From: Vicingus serpentipes
GTDB taxonomy: Bacteria; Bacteroidota; Bacteroidia; Flavobacteriales_E; Vicingaceae
Direction of reading: 5' to 3'
Assembly (NCBI RefSeq): GCF_007993035.1
Contig: NZ_VOOS01000003.1
Location: 461,501-525,500 of the forward strand
DNA length: 64,000 nucleotides
Positions 46,420 through 55,949 of this stretch are shown here, in pieces. Positions within the stretch are counted from its first letter, which is position 1. Each line of letters opens with the position of its first letter. Both the position numbers and the translations under genes were made by a program. Under the pieces are notes generated by a model. It was not told the DNA's origin, ran no database searches, and saw only the letters and a program-made list of their open reading frames with translations.

Positions 46420-47343
46420 ATGGAATTTTTAAAAAAATTAACTGAGATAGAGGCTCCTTCAGGAAGTGAATATATGATGAAAGAATTTTTGATGAACTAC
46501 ATCAACGAAAATAAATCGGGATGGAAAGTTCAACCAGAAATAATTGAAGGAGAAGATTTTCAAGACAATATAATTTTAGTTTTTGGGGAGCCTCGAACAG
46601 CAATTTTTGCTCACATGGATTCTATTGGTTATACTGTTGGGTACGAGAATAATTTGATTAAAATAGGTGGTCCTGGAGCTAAAAAGGGAGCACTATTAGT
46701 TGGAGAAGATAGCCAAGGAAGAATTGAAGGGGAGTTAGTTACAGAAGAAGATGACCATCAATTTTTAACCTATTCTTTAAAATTTAATCGAGAAGTTGAA
46801 AGAGGAACAACATTAACTTATAAATCTGACTTTAGAGAAACAGATGAGTTTGTTCAATGTTGTTATATGGACAATCGATTAGGAATGTGGGTAGCTTTAG
46901 AAGTCGCAAAAACACTTGAAAATGGTATAGTTGTTTTTTCATCATGGGAAGAACATGGAGGGGGTAGCGTTGGTTATTTAGGTAAGTTTTTATACGAAGG
47001 CTTCGATGTGAAACAAGCCTTAATTTCTGATATAACTTGGGTTACAAAAGGAGTAGAACACAATAAAGGTGTAGCAATTTCATTACGAGATTCTGGTATA
47101 CCAAGAAGACTTTATTTAAATAGAATTAAAGAACTTGCAAAAGAAAGTGGAATTCCATATCAATTAGAAGTAGAAAGTGCTGGAGGAAGTGATGGGAATG
47201 CTTTGCAGCGTTCACCTTATCCTTTTGATTGGTGTTTTATTGGTGCCCCAGAAGATAATGTTCATACTCCAGATGAAAAAGTACATAAAAACGATATAAA
47301 AGCCATGGTTGATATGTATAATTATTTAATGGCAAGACTTTAA
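46420..47343 (+). CDS. M42-like metallo-aminopeptidase
   Basis: 307 residues, two-zinc peptidase of the M42/M28 clan. Ligand-type residues visible: AHMDSIG (His and Asp), MDNRLGMW (Asp), SSWEEHGGGSVGY (two Glu, one catalytic, one ligand), SDITWVTKG (Asp) and a C-terminal DNVHTPDEKV His. Cytoplasmic, since no signal peptide is seen. It starts right after the dnaN terminator. Some M42 proteins act as cellulases or glutamyl peptidases; substrate not determined. Confidence 0.88.
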   Translation: MEFLKKLTEIEAPSGSEYMMKEFLMNYINENKSGWKVQPEIIEGEDFQDNIILVFGEPRTAIFAHMDSIGYTVGYENNLIKIGGPGAKKGALLVGEDSQGRIEGELVTEEDDHQFLTYSLKFNREVERGTTLTYKSDFRETDEFVQCCYMDNRLGMWVALEVAKTLENGIVVFSSWEEHGGGSVGYLGKFLYEGFDVKQALISDITWVTKGVEHNKGVAISLRDSGIPRRLYLNRIKELAKESGIPYQLEVESAGGSDGNALQRSPYPFDWCFIGAPEDNVHTPDEKVHKNDIKAMVDMYNYLMARL

Positions 47344-47370
47344 TAATGTTAAACTTATAAAGTTTAAAAA

Positions 47371-47748
47371 ATGAATAAATTTTTAGGATTACAAGTTATT
47401 ATTTCTTTGTGTTTACTTTCAACTAAAGTGTATTCACAATGTGATACCACAGATATTGTTGTCAATAAGGTAATAATGCCTAATATTTTTACTCCAGATA
47501 TCGATGGTTATAATGATGGGTTTAGTATATATGCAGACTGTATAAAGAGTATAGAGAAAAAAATCTATAATAGATGGGGGCAATTACTTTATAAATCAAA
47601 TTTTGTAAATGACCAATGGAATGGTAGGACTACAACAGGTTCAGAAGTACCTGAAGGGACTTATTTTTATGTGTTTGATGTGGTTTATAGCTTTAATAAT
47701 ATAGAGTCTCAAAAAACTTATAAAGGTTCGCTTACTTTGATGAGATAA
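47371..47748 (+). CDS. Minimal T9SS type B sorting-domain protein
   Basis: 125 residues: signal peptide (about 1-22, ending KVYSQ), a linker of about 15 residues with one Cys, then a single gliding-motility-associated C-terminal domain (about 35-125: VIMPNIFTPDIDGYNDGF, IYNRWGQLLYKS, DQWNG, VPEGTYFYVF, ending KGSLTLMR). There is no cargo domain. Known of the family: the domain directs export through the type IX system. Here it would be exported almost as a bare domain. It differs from the large PKD proteins in sequence. Standalone, 27 bp after the peptidase. Confidence 0.85.
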   Translation: MNKFLGLQVIISLCLLSTKVYSQCDTTDIVVNKVIMPNIFTPDIDGYNDGFSIYADCIKSIEKKIYNRWGQLLYKSNFVNDQWNGRTTTGSEVPEGTYFYVFDVVYSFNNIESQKTYKGSLTLMR

Positions 47749-47807
47749 AATTTCATCAAAGTAACCTCAACATTATTGCTATATTTACTTTTTATTAGAG
47801 TTTAAAA

Positions 47808-49424
47808 GTGAAGATTCCAACTACCATTTTTTCTAAAAGTAATTTAATTTTAATAGCCCTGCTTTTAATAGGGTTGCTTTATTTCTGTCTAAAATCTAAT
47901 ACATATATTCATGAAAATTTAAGTTGGGATGAAGTACATTACAGCAGTTTGGCAGACAAAGGAATTGTTTATAATGCATTAGAAAAAAACAGCTTAAATT
48001 TTATTGGTTTTTATAAAATTGGAAAAGCTAGAGCTGATAAGGATACTTTACTTAATCAGCAGTTGGTAAAGGAATATAACTACCCTGATGAAAATCTAAA
48101 CCCGTTTTATTTACGTCATTATCACCCTCCCTTAGCAACTTATTATTGGAGTTTTTTTACTTCAAATGCTAATATTTATGAAAAAGATAAAAGTTTAAGG
48201 TTTAGCAATATCCTTTTAGGCGTATTTACTATTTTATCGCTTTTAATTTCACTCAGAATTGCAAAAATATTAACCGCTCAAAGTTTTAGTAGTATATTAA
48301 TCTTCTCAATACTTTTGATTTTAAGCGATATCTTTAATTACAGCTTTGAAACACTCAATTTTCATACTTTTCAATTTCTTTTTTCGGTAATTTTTGTTGC
48401 CTGCTTAATTCGTTGGATTAACAATCAAACTAAAAAGAATGCTTTATTTGTTGGTGTGTCAACTGCTTTTATGTTTTTATCTTTAGAGACAGGTTTGTTT
48501 GTTGTTGCAGGTGCAATTTTAGCCTTATTATTAACAAAGCAAATAAAAGTAATTTTTAATTTTTCACTTCAAATATTTGGGAGCTTTTTCATTACAATTA
48601 TTGCTCTTTGGCCTGGTATTTTAAAAACATTAGCCCCAGTAAAAACATGGATAATGTATGCGGCTCGAATATTTTTAAAAGGGAATGATGAGTATGACAG
48701 TGTTGATATGGGAGGAGCATGGAAAACAATGTTTTATGAGAATATTGTTTTATTTACTGTAATAATATTTACTGTAATAATACTCCTTATAATTTCAAGA
48801 AAAATAGCAAAAAATAAAACTTACATCATTCCTTATCTTGTTGCATTTACTTATTTTATTGCTATAACTCCCTTTATTTTAAATAAGACTTACATTTTTC
48901 CAGTTATCGGATTGCTAATTTTTGCAATTGTATATAATATATCAGTAATAGATTTAAAGGAGTTTCAATATATAAAAACCAATAAAAAAATAAAAGAATA
49001 TGTTTTGCTAGCTTTATTAATCGGCTATATTTTCATTCCTTTTTTTAATTTAAATTATACTGATAATATAAATATAAATATAAAAGAAAGAGAGTCTTTT
49101 AATCAAGATATATTAGAATTAAAGGAATTGTTGAATTCTAAACACAACATTATTGCATTTAATGGACAGTCATTACGTTATTATCTACAAGACGAATCTA
49201 TAGTTGATTTGAGAAAAAACTCAATGCAAAATCCAGGTTATTATATTCGAGAAAATGGATTGTATAAAAATGTTACTGAAGAATTAAAAATGAATAGGAT
49301 AGGAGCGGTAGTTATACCAAAAAACTACCTAGATTATTATCCAGCTTCAAAAACTAAAATACTAGAAGATTATAATTACAAAAAAATTAAACTAAAACAT
49401 TTTGAAGTTTTCCTATCTCAATAA
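47808..49424 (+). CDS. GT-C type membrane glycosyltransferase (ArnT/PMT-like)
   Basis: 538 residues, GTG start at 47808. About 10-11 predicted membrane helices. The first external loop has an acidic motif typical of the GT-C fold (NLSWDEVHYSSL), and RHYHPPLATYYW (HPPL motif) follows, as in ArnT and GT39/83 enzymes that use polyprenyl-phosphate sugars. C-terminal soluble portion (about 430-538). It begins the surface-glycan region. Acceptor unknown. Confidence 0.8.
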   Translation: MKIPTTIFSKSNLILIALLLIGLLYFCLKSNTYIHENLSWDEVHYSSLADKGIVYNALEKNSLNFIGFYKIGKARADKDTLLNQQLVKEYNYPDENLNPFYLRHYHPPLATYYWSFFTSNANIYEKDKSLRFSNILLGVFTILSLLISLRIAKILTAQSFSSILIFSILLILSDIFNYSFETLNFHTFQFLFSVIFVACLIRWINNQTKKNALFVGVSTAFMFLSLETGLFVVAGAILALLLTKQIKVIFNFSLQIFGSFFITIIALWPGILKTLAPVKTWIMYAARIFLKGNDEYDSVDMGGAWKTMFYENIVLFTVIIFTVIILLIISRKIAKNKTYIIPYLVAFTYFIAITPFILNKTYIFPVIGLLIFAIVYNISVIDLKEFQYIKTNKKIKEYVLLALLIGYIFIPFFNLNYTDNININIKERESFNQDILELKELLNSKHNIIAFNGQSLRYYLQDESIVDLRKNSMQNPGYYIRENGLYKNVTEELKMNRIGAVVIPKNYLDYYPASKTKILEDYNYKKIKLKHFEVFLSQ

Positions 49425-49495
49425 TAAGATAGAAATAAGTTTTAATTCGTTTTTGAAACTATTAAATTTGAATCAAGCTATAATTTAAAATAAAT

Positions 49496-52156
49496 ATGAA
49501 AGAATTTTTTAATAAAAACTGGAAATATCTAGCCATTTTAGCTGGCTTTCTTGCAGTTGCAAGTATATATTTTCTACCTGCTTTACAAGGATATTTTTTA
49601 GTACAAGGAGATACTTCAAGTTGGAAATCAGCAGCTAAGGAGTTGATGGATTTTAGAGCATTTTATGGAAAAGAAGCTGTTTGGACAAACTCAATGTTTG
49701 GGGGTATGCCTGGGTATATTATTAATACAATCTATTTAAATGGATTTACCCAAATTGATAAATTAATTGGGCTAGGACTGCCATTTCCAATAGACGTAAT
49801 GTTTATTTCTATGGTGTCTTTTTTAATTCTATCAAAGTCTTTAAAGGTTGAAACGTTAATTGCAATAATTGGAGCTGTAGCTTTTGCATTTATTTCATAT
49901 AATTTATTGATTATTGAAGCGGGACATAATACAAAAATGAGAGCTATAGCTTATATGCCAGCTGTATTAGGTGCATTTATAATGATGTATAAAAGTAAAA
50001 AGTTGTTATTTCCAACAGCTTTATTAGCATTTTTTATGGCTCTTGAAATAAGAGCAGGGCACATTCAGATGACTTATTATTTAGCATTTATTTTAATAGC
50101 TATTGGTATTTATGAATTTATAAACTACATCAAATCAAATCAAATCAAGTCTTTTTTGATTAGAACCATATTAATCGTTGTTGCATCAAGCTTTGGCTTA
50201 TTAGCCAATTTTACTAATACTTATTATACTTATTCATACGGTAAGGATACAATGAGAGGGACGCCTGAGATAACTGTAAAACCAGATGGTAATAGTAAAG
50301 AAAAAACTCAATCATCAGGATTAGATAGAGATTATATTGTTCAATGGTGTTATGGTAAGCAAGAATCATTAAATCTTCTAATTCCTAACGCAAAAGGGGA
50401 TAGTAAAAATTTAACAGGTAAGTATTTTGACTACTTAAGAGAGAGTAATCCTCAATTGTATAATTTTTCAGTTGAGCAATATCAGAAAAATGGAGGTAAA
50501 GTTTTTGGAGGGTATTGGGGGGATCAGCCCTTTACTTCTGGTGCTAATTATTTGGGTGCTGTAATTGTTCTATTAGCAATTATGTATTTGATTTTTGTTA
50601 AATCAAAATTAAAATGGGCATTTGCGGGAGTTAGTTTTTTAGCCTTGTTACTTGCATGGGGAAAAAATTTAGGAGGTTCTGTTGACGAAATGTGGTTAAC
50701 TAACTTTTTTATTGACTATGTGCCTTTATACAGTAAGTTTAGGGCAGTATCATCCATACTTGTTATTTTAAATCTATTATTTCCTTTAATGGCTGTTTTG
50801 TTTATAAATTATATTTATAAAAACAAAGAATGGGCGAAGCAAAATTTAAAGAAGTTAATGATAGGTGCTGGAAGTATAGGAGGAATTGTTCTAATATTGG
50901 CTTTAATGCCTAATCTATTGTCGTTTACAAGTGATACCGAAAATGTATTGTTAAATGGTTTGTATAATCAACAAAATGGAGCTATAAATATAGCTGATCT
51001 TGAATTAACACTTACTGAATTTAGGAGTGGAGAGTTTCAAAAAGATGCATTCAGAACCCTTGGTTTTATGACAATAGCAATAGCCTTACTTTTCCTTTGG
51101 ATTAGCGATAAATTAAAATATAATTTAGCTATTTTAGGATTAGCTTTTTTAGCATTAATTGACGTTACTTTAGTTGACAAACGTTATTTAAATAATGAAA
51201 AAAATCCACAAAACAAACGAGAATATCTATCATGGGAAAAGATAACTGGATTTGAAAATACTCCTAATGCAAGCCAAGGAGATTATCAAATATATTCAAT
51301 ACAAACTGAAAAAAATCCTAAAATAGAACAAGAAGCATTAGAAAGAATAAGTGAAGCAAAAAAGGTAAGTAAAAAGAATAGTTCAAAAATTGAAGAGAGC
51401 ATTCGATTTGCTACGCTTAATTTTAATACTAATTACCGGGTAATGAATTTAGATAATCCTTTTAATAGTGCTACTGTAGCTTATTTTCACAAATCATCAG
51501 GTGGTTATCATGCAGCGAAAATGGCAAGGTATCAGGATATGATTGATTTTTATATTCAAGGAGAATTGTCGATGTTACAAACACCAGAAAAAACAAAGGT
51601 GTTAAATATGTTGAATACAAAATACTATTTATATCAAGGAAACTTAGTACTGGATAATCAATACGCCTATGGGAATGCTTGGTTTGTGAATAATACAAAA
51701 GTAGTTGAAAATGCTAATCAAGAAATATTGGCAATAGGAGATATAAATCCTAAAGAGACTGCTGTAGTTGATAAAAAGTTTGAAAATCTTATAGATAAGA
51801 GTTATCAAAATAATGAAGCATTTATTGTTATGGAAGACTACAAGCCTAACCATATTGTATACAATAGTAAATCTAATACTAATCAATTAGCTGTTTTTTC
51901 TGAAATGTATTATCATGATGACTGGGTTGCTTATATAGATGGGAAACAAGTCCCACATTTAAGAGCTAATTATGTTTTGAGATCTTTACCTGTTCCTGCA
52001 GGTGAACATAAGATAGAGTTTAAATTTGAACCAAAAATGATTGTGGTAGGTGATATTATATCAATTAGTGTTTTTGTTTTAATTATTCTAGCATTAGCAT
52101 TTAGTTTTTTTCAAGAATGGAAAGCTAAAAATGAAGATAAATTAACAGGGGTATAA
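49496..52156 (+). CDS. YfhO family membrane protein
   Basis: 886 residues with about 12 membrane helices in the first two thirds and a large extracytoplasmic C-terminal portion (about 540-850) closed by a last helix. The N-terminal FLPALQGYFLVQGDTSSW, WTNSMFGGMPGY and EAGHNTKMRAIAY motifs are those of YfhO, a GT-C-like family linked to lipid-linked sugar transfer (in Bacillus and Listeria to lipoteichoic acid glycosylation). It is the second of two GT-C-like proteins in the cluster. Confidence 0.85.
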   Translation: MKEFFNKNWKYLAILAGFLAVASIYFLPALQGYFLVQGDTSSWKSAAKELMDFRAFYGKEAVWTNSMFGGMPGYIINTIYLNGFTQIDKLIGLGLPFPIDVMFISMVSFLILSKSLKVETLIAIIGAVAFAFISYNLLIIEAGHNTKMRAIAYMPAVLGAFIMMYKSKKLLFPTALLAFFMALEIRAGHIQMTYYLAFILIAIGIYEFINYIKSNQIKSFLIRTILIVVASSFGLLANFTNTYYTYSYGKDTMRGTPEITVKPDGNSKEKTQSSGLDRDYIVQWCYGKQESLNLLIPNAKGDSKNLTGKYFDYLRESNPQLYNFSVEQYQKNGGKVFGGYWGDQPFTSGANYLGAVIVLLAIMYLIFVKSKLKWAFAGVSFLALLLAWGKNLGGSVDEMWLTNFFIDYVPLYSKFRAVSSILVILNLLFPLMAVLFINYIYKNKEWAKQNLKKLMIGAGSIGGIVLILALMPNLLSFTSDTENVLLNGLYNQQNGAINIADLELTLTEFRSGEFQKDAFRTLGFMTIAIALLFLWISDKLKYNLAILGLAFLALIDVTLVDKRYLNNEKNPQNKREYLSWEKITGFENTPNASQGDYQIYSIQTEKNPKIEQEALERISEAKKVSKKNSSKIEESIRFATLNFNTNYRVMNLDNPFNSATVAYFHKSSGGYHAAKMARYQDMIDFYIQGELSMLQTPEKTKVLNMLNTKYYLYQGNLVLDNQYAYGNAWFVNNTKVVENANQEILAIGDINPKETAVVDKKFENLIDKSYQNNEAFIVMEDYKPNHIVYNSKSNTNQLAVFSEMYYHDDWVAYIDGKQVPHLRANYVLRSLPVPAGEHKIEFKFEPKMIVVGDIISISVFVLIILALAFSFFQEWKAKNEDKLTGV

Positions 52157-52160
52157 TCGT

Positions 52161-53051
52161 ATGATTTCTGTTGTAGTTTGTACTTATAATAGAGAAGTCT
52201 ATTTGCCTAAAATGCTAGAAAGCATTCATTCGCAAATTTGTGAAAAAACTGATTTTGAAATTGTTTTAGTAAATAATAAGTCAACAGATAATACCGAAGA
52301 AATTTGTTTAAATTTTAAAAAAGAAAACCCATCAATTAATTTCAATTATTTCTTAGAAAAAAATCAAGGATTATCATATGCTCGTAATAGAGGTATAAAA
52401 GAATCAAAAGGAGATTTTATCGTTTTTGTAGATGATGATGCTTTTTTAGATGAAAATTATATCAAAGAGTTAGCTGTATATCTAAAAAAATCAGAAGGAG
52501 ATTTAGGTTTTGGAGGTAAAATATTACCATTTTTAGAATGTGAATTACCTGCATGGATGTCTAAATATTTATCTTCATTAATGTCTATTATTGATTTAGG
52601 AAATGAAGTTAAGTTATTTAAAGGATCAAAATATCCTATTGGAGCAAATATGGGAGTATCAAAAGGGGTTATAGATAAGATAGGAATGTTTAACGAATCT
52701 TTAGGACGCACAGGAATATCGATGCTTGGAGGAGAGGAAAAAGACTTTTTTTTTAGAATTAAAGAAGCCGGGATTCCAATTTATTATTACCCAAAAATGT
52801 TAGTTCATCACGTGATTCCAGAAAAAAGGTTAACTGTTGAATTTATTAAAAAACAAGCTGAAGGAATTGGCGTTTCAGAAAAACTAAGAACAAAAAAAAC
52901 TGGCGAGTTTTTAAAACGTTCAATATTGGAGCTTTATAAATGGGGAGGAACATTTGCATTATTTTTTATTTATTTAATAAAGGGACAAGTATCAAAAGGA
53001 GTAATGTTGTTAAAGTTTAGATGGTGGATTAGTAGAGGGTTATGGGGATAG
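52161..53051 (+). CDS. Family 2 glycosyltransferase
   Basis: 296 residues, GT-A fold. N-terminal VVVCTYNREVYLPKMLESI, nucleotide-sugar site FVDDDAF (DxD) near residue 92, LGGEEKDFFFRI (acceptor-side ED motif) and a basic C-terminus with one hydrophobic segment. Transfers one sugar to a growing glycan in the cytoplasm. Starts 4 bp after YfhO and overlaps the flippase start by 10 bp. Confidence 0.92.
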   Translation: MISVVVCTYNREVYLPKMLESIHSQICEKTDFEIVLVNNKSTDNTEEICLNFKKENPSINFNYFLEKNQGLSYARNRGIKESKGDFIVFVDDDAFLDENYIKELAVYLKKSEGDLGFGGKILPFLECELPAWMSKYLSSLMSIIDLGNEVKLFKGSKYPIGANMGVSKGVIDKIGMFNESLGRTGISMLGGEEKDFFFRIKEAGIPIYYYPKMLVHHVIPEKRLTVEFIKKQAEGIGVSEKLRTKKTGEFLKRSILELYKWGGTFALFFIYLIKGQVSKGVMLLKFRWWISRGLWG

Positions 53052-54535
53052 TAATTCGTAAAACCATATCAACATCAATAATTAATTACCTAGGTGTTTT
53101 ACTTGGAGTTGTGAATGTATTGTGGCTTCAAACGGCAATTATTTCTGAACTTCAAATAGGAATTTTGAGTTACGTAGTAGATGTATCGATATTACTTTTG
53201 CCTTTTATTTTATTTGGCACAAGTGGTTTACCAGCTCGTTTTATACATCTTTTTGCAGAAGGAAAAGATAGGAATGAATTTATAAATTTATTGTTTATAA
53301 TACCTCTGATGACAGTTGTTATTACAGCAATTGTTTTCTTCGTTTTTGAGTCTAATTTAATTAAATCGTTGGGTGCTGATGCAGTTACTTACAGTCAATT
53401 TTTAGTATTTATTATTCCTTTAGTATTTTGTTATGCATATCAATATTTGTTAGAAGCGATACTAGCAACTGCCTCTCTAACAGTGTTCTCTGCATTCTTA
53501 AAAAGTATATTTAGAAGAGTAGTACTAATAGCTCTTCTTGTTTGTTTTTCAGTTCAAATATTAAATTTTTATCATTTGGTTTTATTTTATGTGTTTGCAC
53601 ATTTCATTGAAGTACTAGTTCTCTTTTTCTTTTTTAAGAAACATTTAAAATTCAAATTCAGTTTACCAAAATTGAATGTTTCTTCGGAGAAAAAGAAAGA
53701 AATAAAATCTTATGCTTTCTATTTAATAATTGGAGTTAGTGGGGTTGTAATGGTAGGTAAAATTGATTCAGTAATGATTAGTGGAATTACAGATGATTTT
53801 GGACAATTAGGAATATATTCAATAGCCTTTTTTATTGCAACAGTTATAGAGTTGCCTAAGCGAATAGTTCATCAACTAGCATTTCCCATAATGTCAAAAA
53901 ACGTTACTGAAAATAAACAAGAAGAGCTTAGTGAGATGTATAAGCAAACCGGAGTTAATATGTCAATTATAGGTTTGTTTATGTTTTTAATTATTTGGTA
54001 TAATATAGATGAATTATTTTTAATAATACCTAATGGTACTATTTATTCGACAGGAAAATGGGCAGTATTTTTTATAGGGATTTCTAAAGTTTTAGATGTT
54101 ATTTTTGGTACAACTGATTTAATGATAAATGCTACAAAACATTATAAATGGAACGGTGTTTTGATACCTATTTTAATAGGATTAACCTTTATTACAAATT
54201 ACTTTTTTATTAAAGAATATGGAATAGTTGGAGCCGCAATTGCAACAAGTTTAACTGTGTTTGTTTATTCTATAATTAAATATGTTTTAGTGATAATTCG
54301 GTTAAAGATGAATTTAATTTCGATACAACATATTTATATTACCATTACAACAATAATTGTAATAGGTGTGTTTTATATTAAGCCAATATTTTCGGCTAAT
54401 AACTTTATAGAAATTGGCTTGAACAGTTTAATTATTAGTTTTATTTTTATTGGAGGAAATTATATCCTAAAATCATCCAAAGAAATGAACCAGCTTATTG
54501 ATAATAGTTGGAATAAATATATCAGAAAAAAATGA
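53042..54535 (+). CDS. Oligosaccharide flippase (Wzx/MATE-like)
   Basis: 497 residues with about 14 membrane helices and no signal peptide, in the polysaccharide-biosynthesis (MVF/MOP) exporter fold; characteristic are the first helix TISTSIINYLGVLLGVVN, the central charge-poor helices and a C-terminal AAIATSLTVFVYSIIKYV. It moves lipid-linked oligosaccharide across the inner membrane. Overlaps genes on both sides (10 and 4 bp), so part of one tightly coupled transcript. Confidence 0.88.
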   Translation: MGIVIRKTISTSIINYLGVLLGVVNVLWLQTAIISELQIGILSYVVDVSILLLPFILFGTSGLPARFIHLFAEGKDRNEFINLLFIIPLMTVVITAIVFFVFESNLIKSLGADAVTYSQFLVFIIPLVFCYAYQYLLEAILATASLTVFSAFLKSIFRRVVLIALLVCFSVQILNFYHLVLFYVFAHFIEVLVLFFFFKKHLKFKFSLPKLNVSSEKKKEIKSYAFYLIIGVSGVVMVGKIDSVMISGITDDFGQLGIYSIAFFIATVIELPKRIVHQLAFPIMSKNVTENKQEELSEMYKQTGVNMSIIGLFMFLIIWYNIDELFLIIPNGTIYSTGKWAVFFIGISKVLDVIFGTTDLMINATKHYKWNGVLIPILIGLTFITNYFFIKEYGIVGAAIATSLTVFVYSIIKYVLVIIRLKMNLISIQHIYITITTIIVIGVFYIKPIFSANNFIEIGLNSLIISFIFIGGNYILKSSKEMNQLIDNSWNKYIRKK

Positions 54536-55194
54536 AAATTATAGCACTTTTACCTATGAAGGGAAACTCAGAAAGAGTGCCGAATAAAAATCTAAAAGAT
54601 TTTAATGGAAAACCCTTGTTTCATCATGTGCTTGAATCTTTGCAGAATTGCAAATTGGTTGATGAGGTTATAATTAATACAGATAGTGATAAAATTGCCG
54701 ATAGCGCAACTACTTTTTCAAAAGTAAAAATTCATCAACGTCCCCAAGAAATTTGTGGTGATTTTGTTTCTATGAATGAAATTATAAATAACGATCTGGA
54801 TAGATCAGATGGAGATATTTATATTCAAACACATAGCACTAATCCTTTGCTTAAGACAGAGACAATAACTAATGCTATTCAAGAATTTAAAAATTCGGAT
54901 AAAGATTCTTTATTTTCTGTGACAAAACTTCAAACGCGTTTGTATTGGAAAGATGGGAAGCCAGTAAATCACAATCCTAATGAATTAATAAGAACACAAG
55001 ATTTGCCCCCACTTTTTGAAGAAAATTCTAATATCTTTATTTTTACAAAAGAATCTTTTTCTAATTCGGGAAACAAGAGGATTGGGGTAAAACCCTTAAT
55101 GTTTGAAATTGATAAATTAGAAGCAATAGATATTGATGAACCTCAAGATTTTATCTTAGCTGAAACTATTCAAAAACTTAACTTAGTGAAGTAA
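54532..55194 (+). CDS. CMP-sugar-acid type cytidylyltransferase (NeuA-like)
   Basis: 220 residues. N-terminal nucleotide-binding motif LLPMKGNSERVPNKNLKDFNGKPL, close to that of CMP-N-acylneuraminate and CMP-Kdo synthetases, plus IQTHSTNPLLKTETI (the QxTSPL-like motif). It would activate a sugar acid with CTP. Coupled to flippase by ATGA and to the aldolase by a 1-nt overlap. No NeuB or NeuC homologue appears nearby, so the acid is not obviously sialic acid. Confidence 0.88.
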   Translation: MKIIALLPMKGNSERVPNKNLKDFNGKPLFHHVLESLQNCKLVDEVIINTDSDKIADSATTFSKVKIHQRPQEICGDFVSMNEIINNDLDRSDGDIYIQTHSTNPLLKTETITNAIQEFKNSDKDSLFSVTKLQTRLYWKDGKPVNHNPNELIRTQDLPPLFEENSNIFIFTKESFSNSGNKRIGVKPLMFEIDKLEAIDIDEPQDFILAETIQKLNLVK

Positions 55195-55949
55195 TGAACT
55201 TAAAACAAAAAATACGAAATAAACAATTAACCTTAGGTAGTTGGATAACAATTCCAAACCAAGCTGTTATTGAAATAATGGCAACGGCAGGTTTTGATTG
55301 GTTAACGATTGATATTGAGCATTCGGCAGTAAATATAGAAAGTGTCCAAAATTTAATTGGTTTTATTCAAGGCAAAGGAATTAAAGCTTTTGTCAGAGTT
55401 TATGGCAATGATGAAGTAATCATCAAGCGGGTACTAGATGCCGGAGCAGATGGAATTATAGTTCCAATGATTAAGTCTAAACAAGAGGCTCAAGAACTAG
55501 TTAATCATGTTTATTATCCACCATTAGGGAAAAGGGGAGTTGGTTTATCAAGAGCTCAAGATTATGGTCTTGGATTTGATAAATATCAAGAAACGTTAAA
55601 AAATGATGTAGTTGTAATTGCTCAAATAGAGCACATTGATGCAATTAATAACTTAGAGGAAATTCTATCTATAGAAGAGATTGACTCTACTTTAATTGGG
55701 CCTTATGATTTGTCAGCTTCAATGAATAAGCCTGGACAGTATGATTTGCCAGAAGTAAAAGAAGCTATTGCAAAATATGATAAAATTTGTGATGCTTTGA
55801 ATAAACCTAAAGGTGCTCATGTAATTCAATCAGATTATAGTTTTACCCAGTTAAAAATTGATTTAGGTTATACTTTCTTAGCTTTTTCATTAGACTTTTT
55901 CTTTTTGGGAGATAAAGCTAGAGAACAAATGGCATTACTTAAAAAATAG
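55194..55949 (+). CDS. HpcH/HpaI family class II aldolase
   Basis: 251 residues, TIM-barrel class II pyruvate aldolase. Metal/catalytic residues visible: DIEHS (His base near 41), VRVYGND (Arg), AQIEH (Glu ligand) and LIGPYDLSAS (Asp ligand). Such enzymes reversibly join pyruvate to an aldehyde, making 4-hydroxy-2-keto acids. Within a glycan cluster it probably builds or cleaves a keto-deoxy sugar acid. Adjacent starts and stops on both sides show operonic coupling. Confidence 0.9.
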   Translation: MNLKQKIRNKQLTLGSWITIPNQAVIEIMATAGFDWLTIDIEHSAVNIESVQNLIGFIQGKGIKAFVRVYGNDEVIIKRVLDAGADGIIVPMIKSKQEAQELVNHVYYPPLGKRGVGLSRAQDYGLGFDKYQETLKNDVVVIAQIEHIDAINNLEEILSIEEIDSTLIGPYDLSASMNKPGQYDLPEVKEAIAKYDKICDALNKPKGAHVIQSDYSFTQLKIDLGYTFLAFSLDFFFLGDKAREQMALLKK

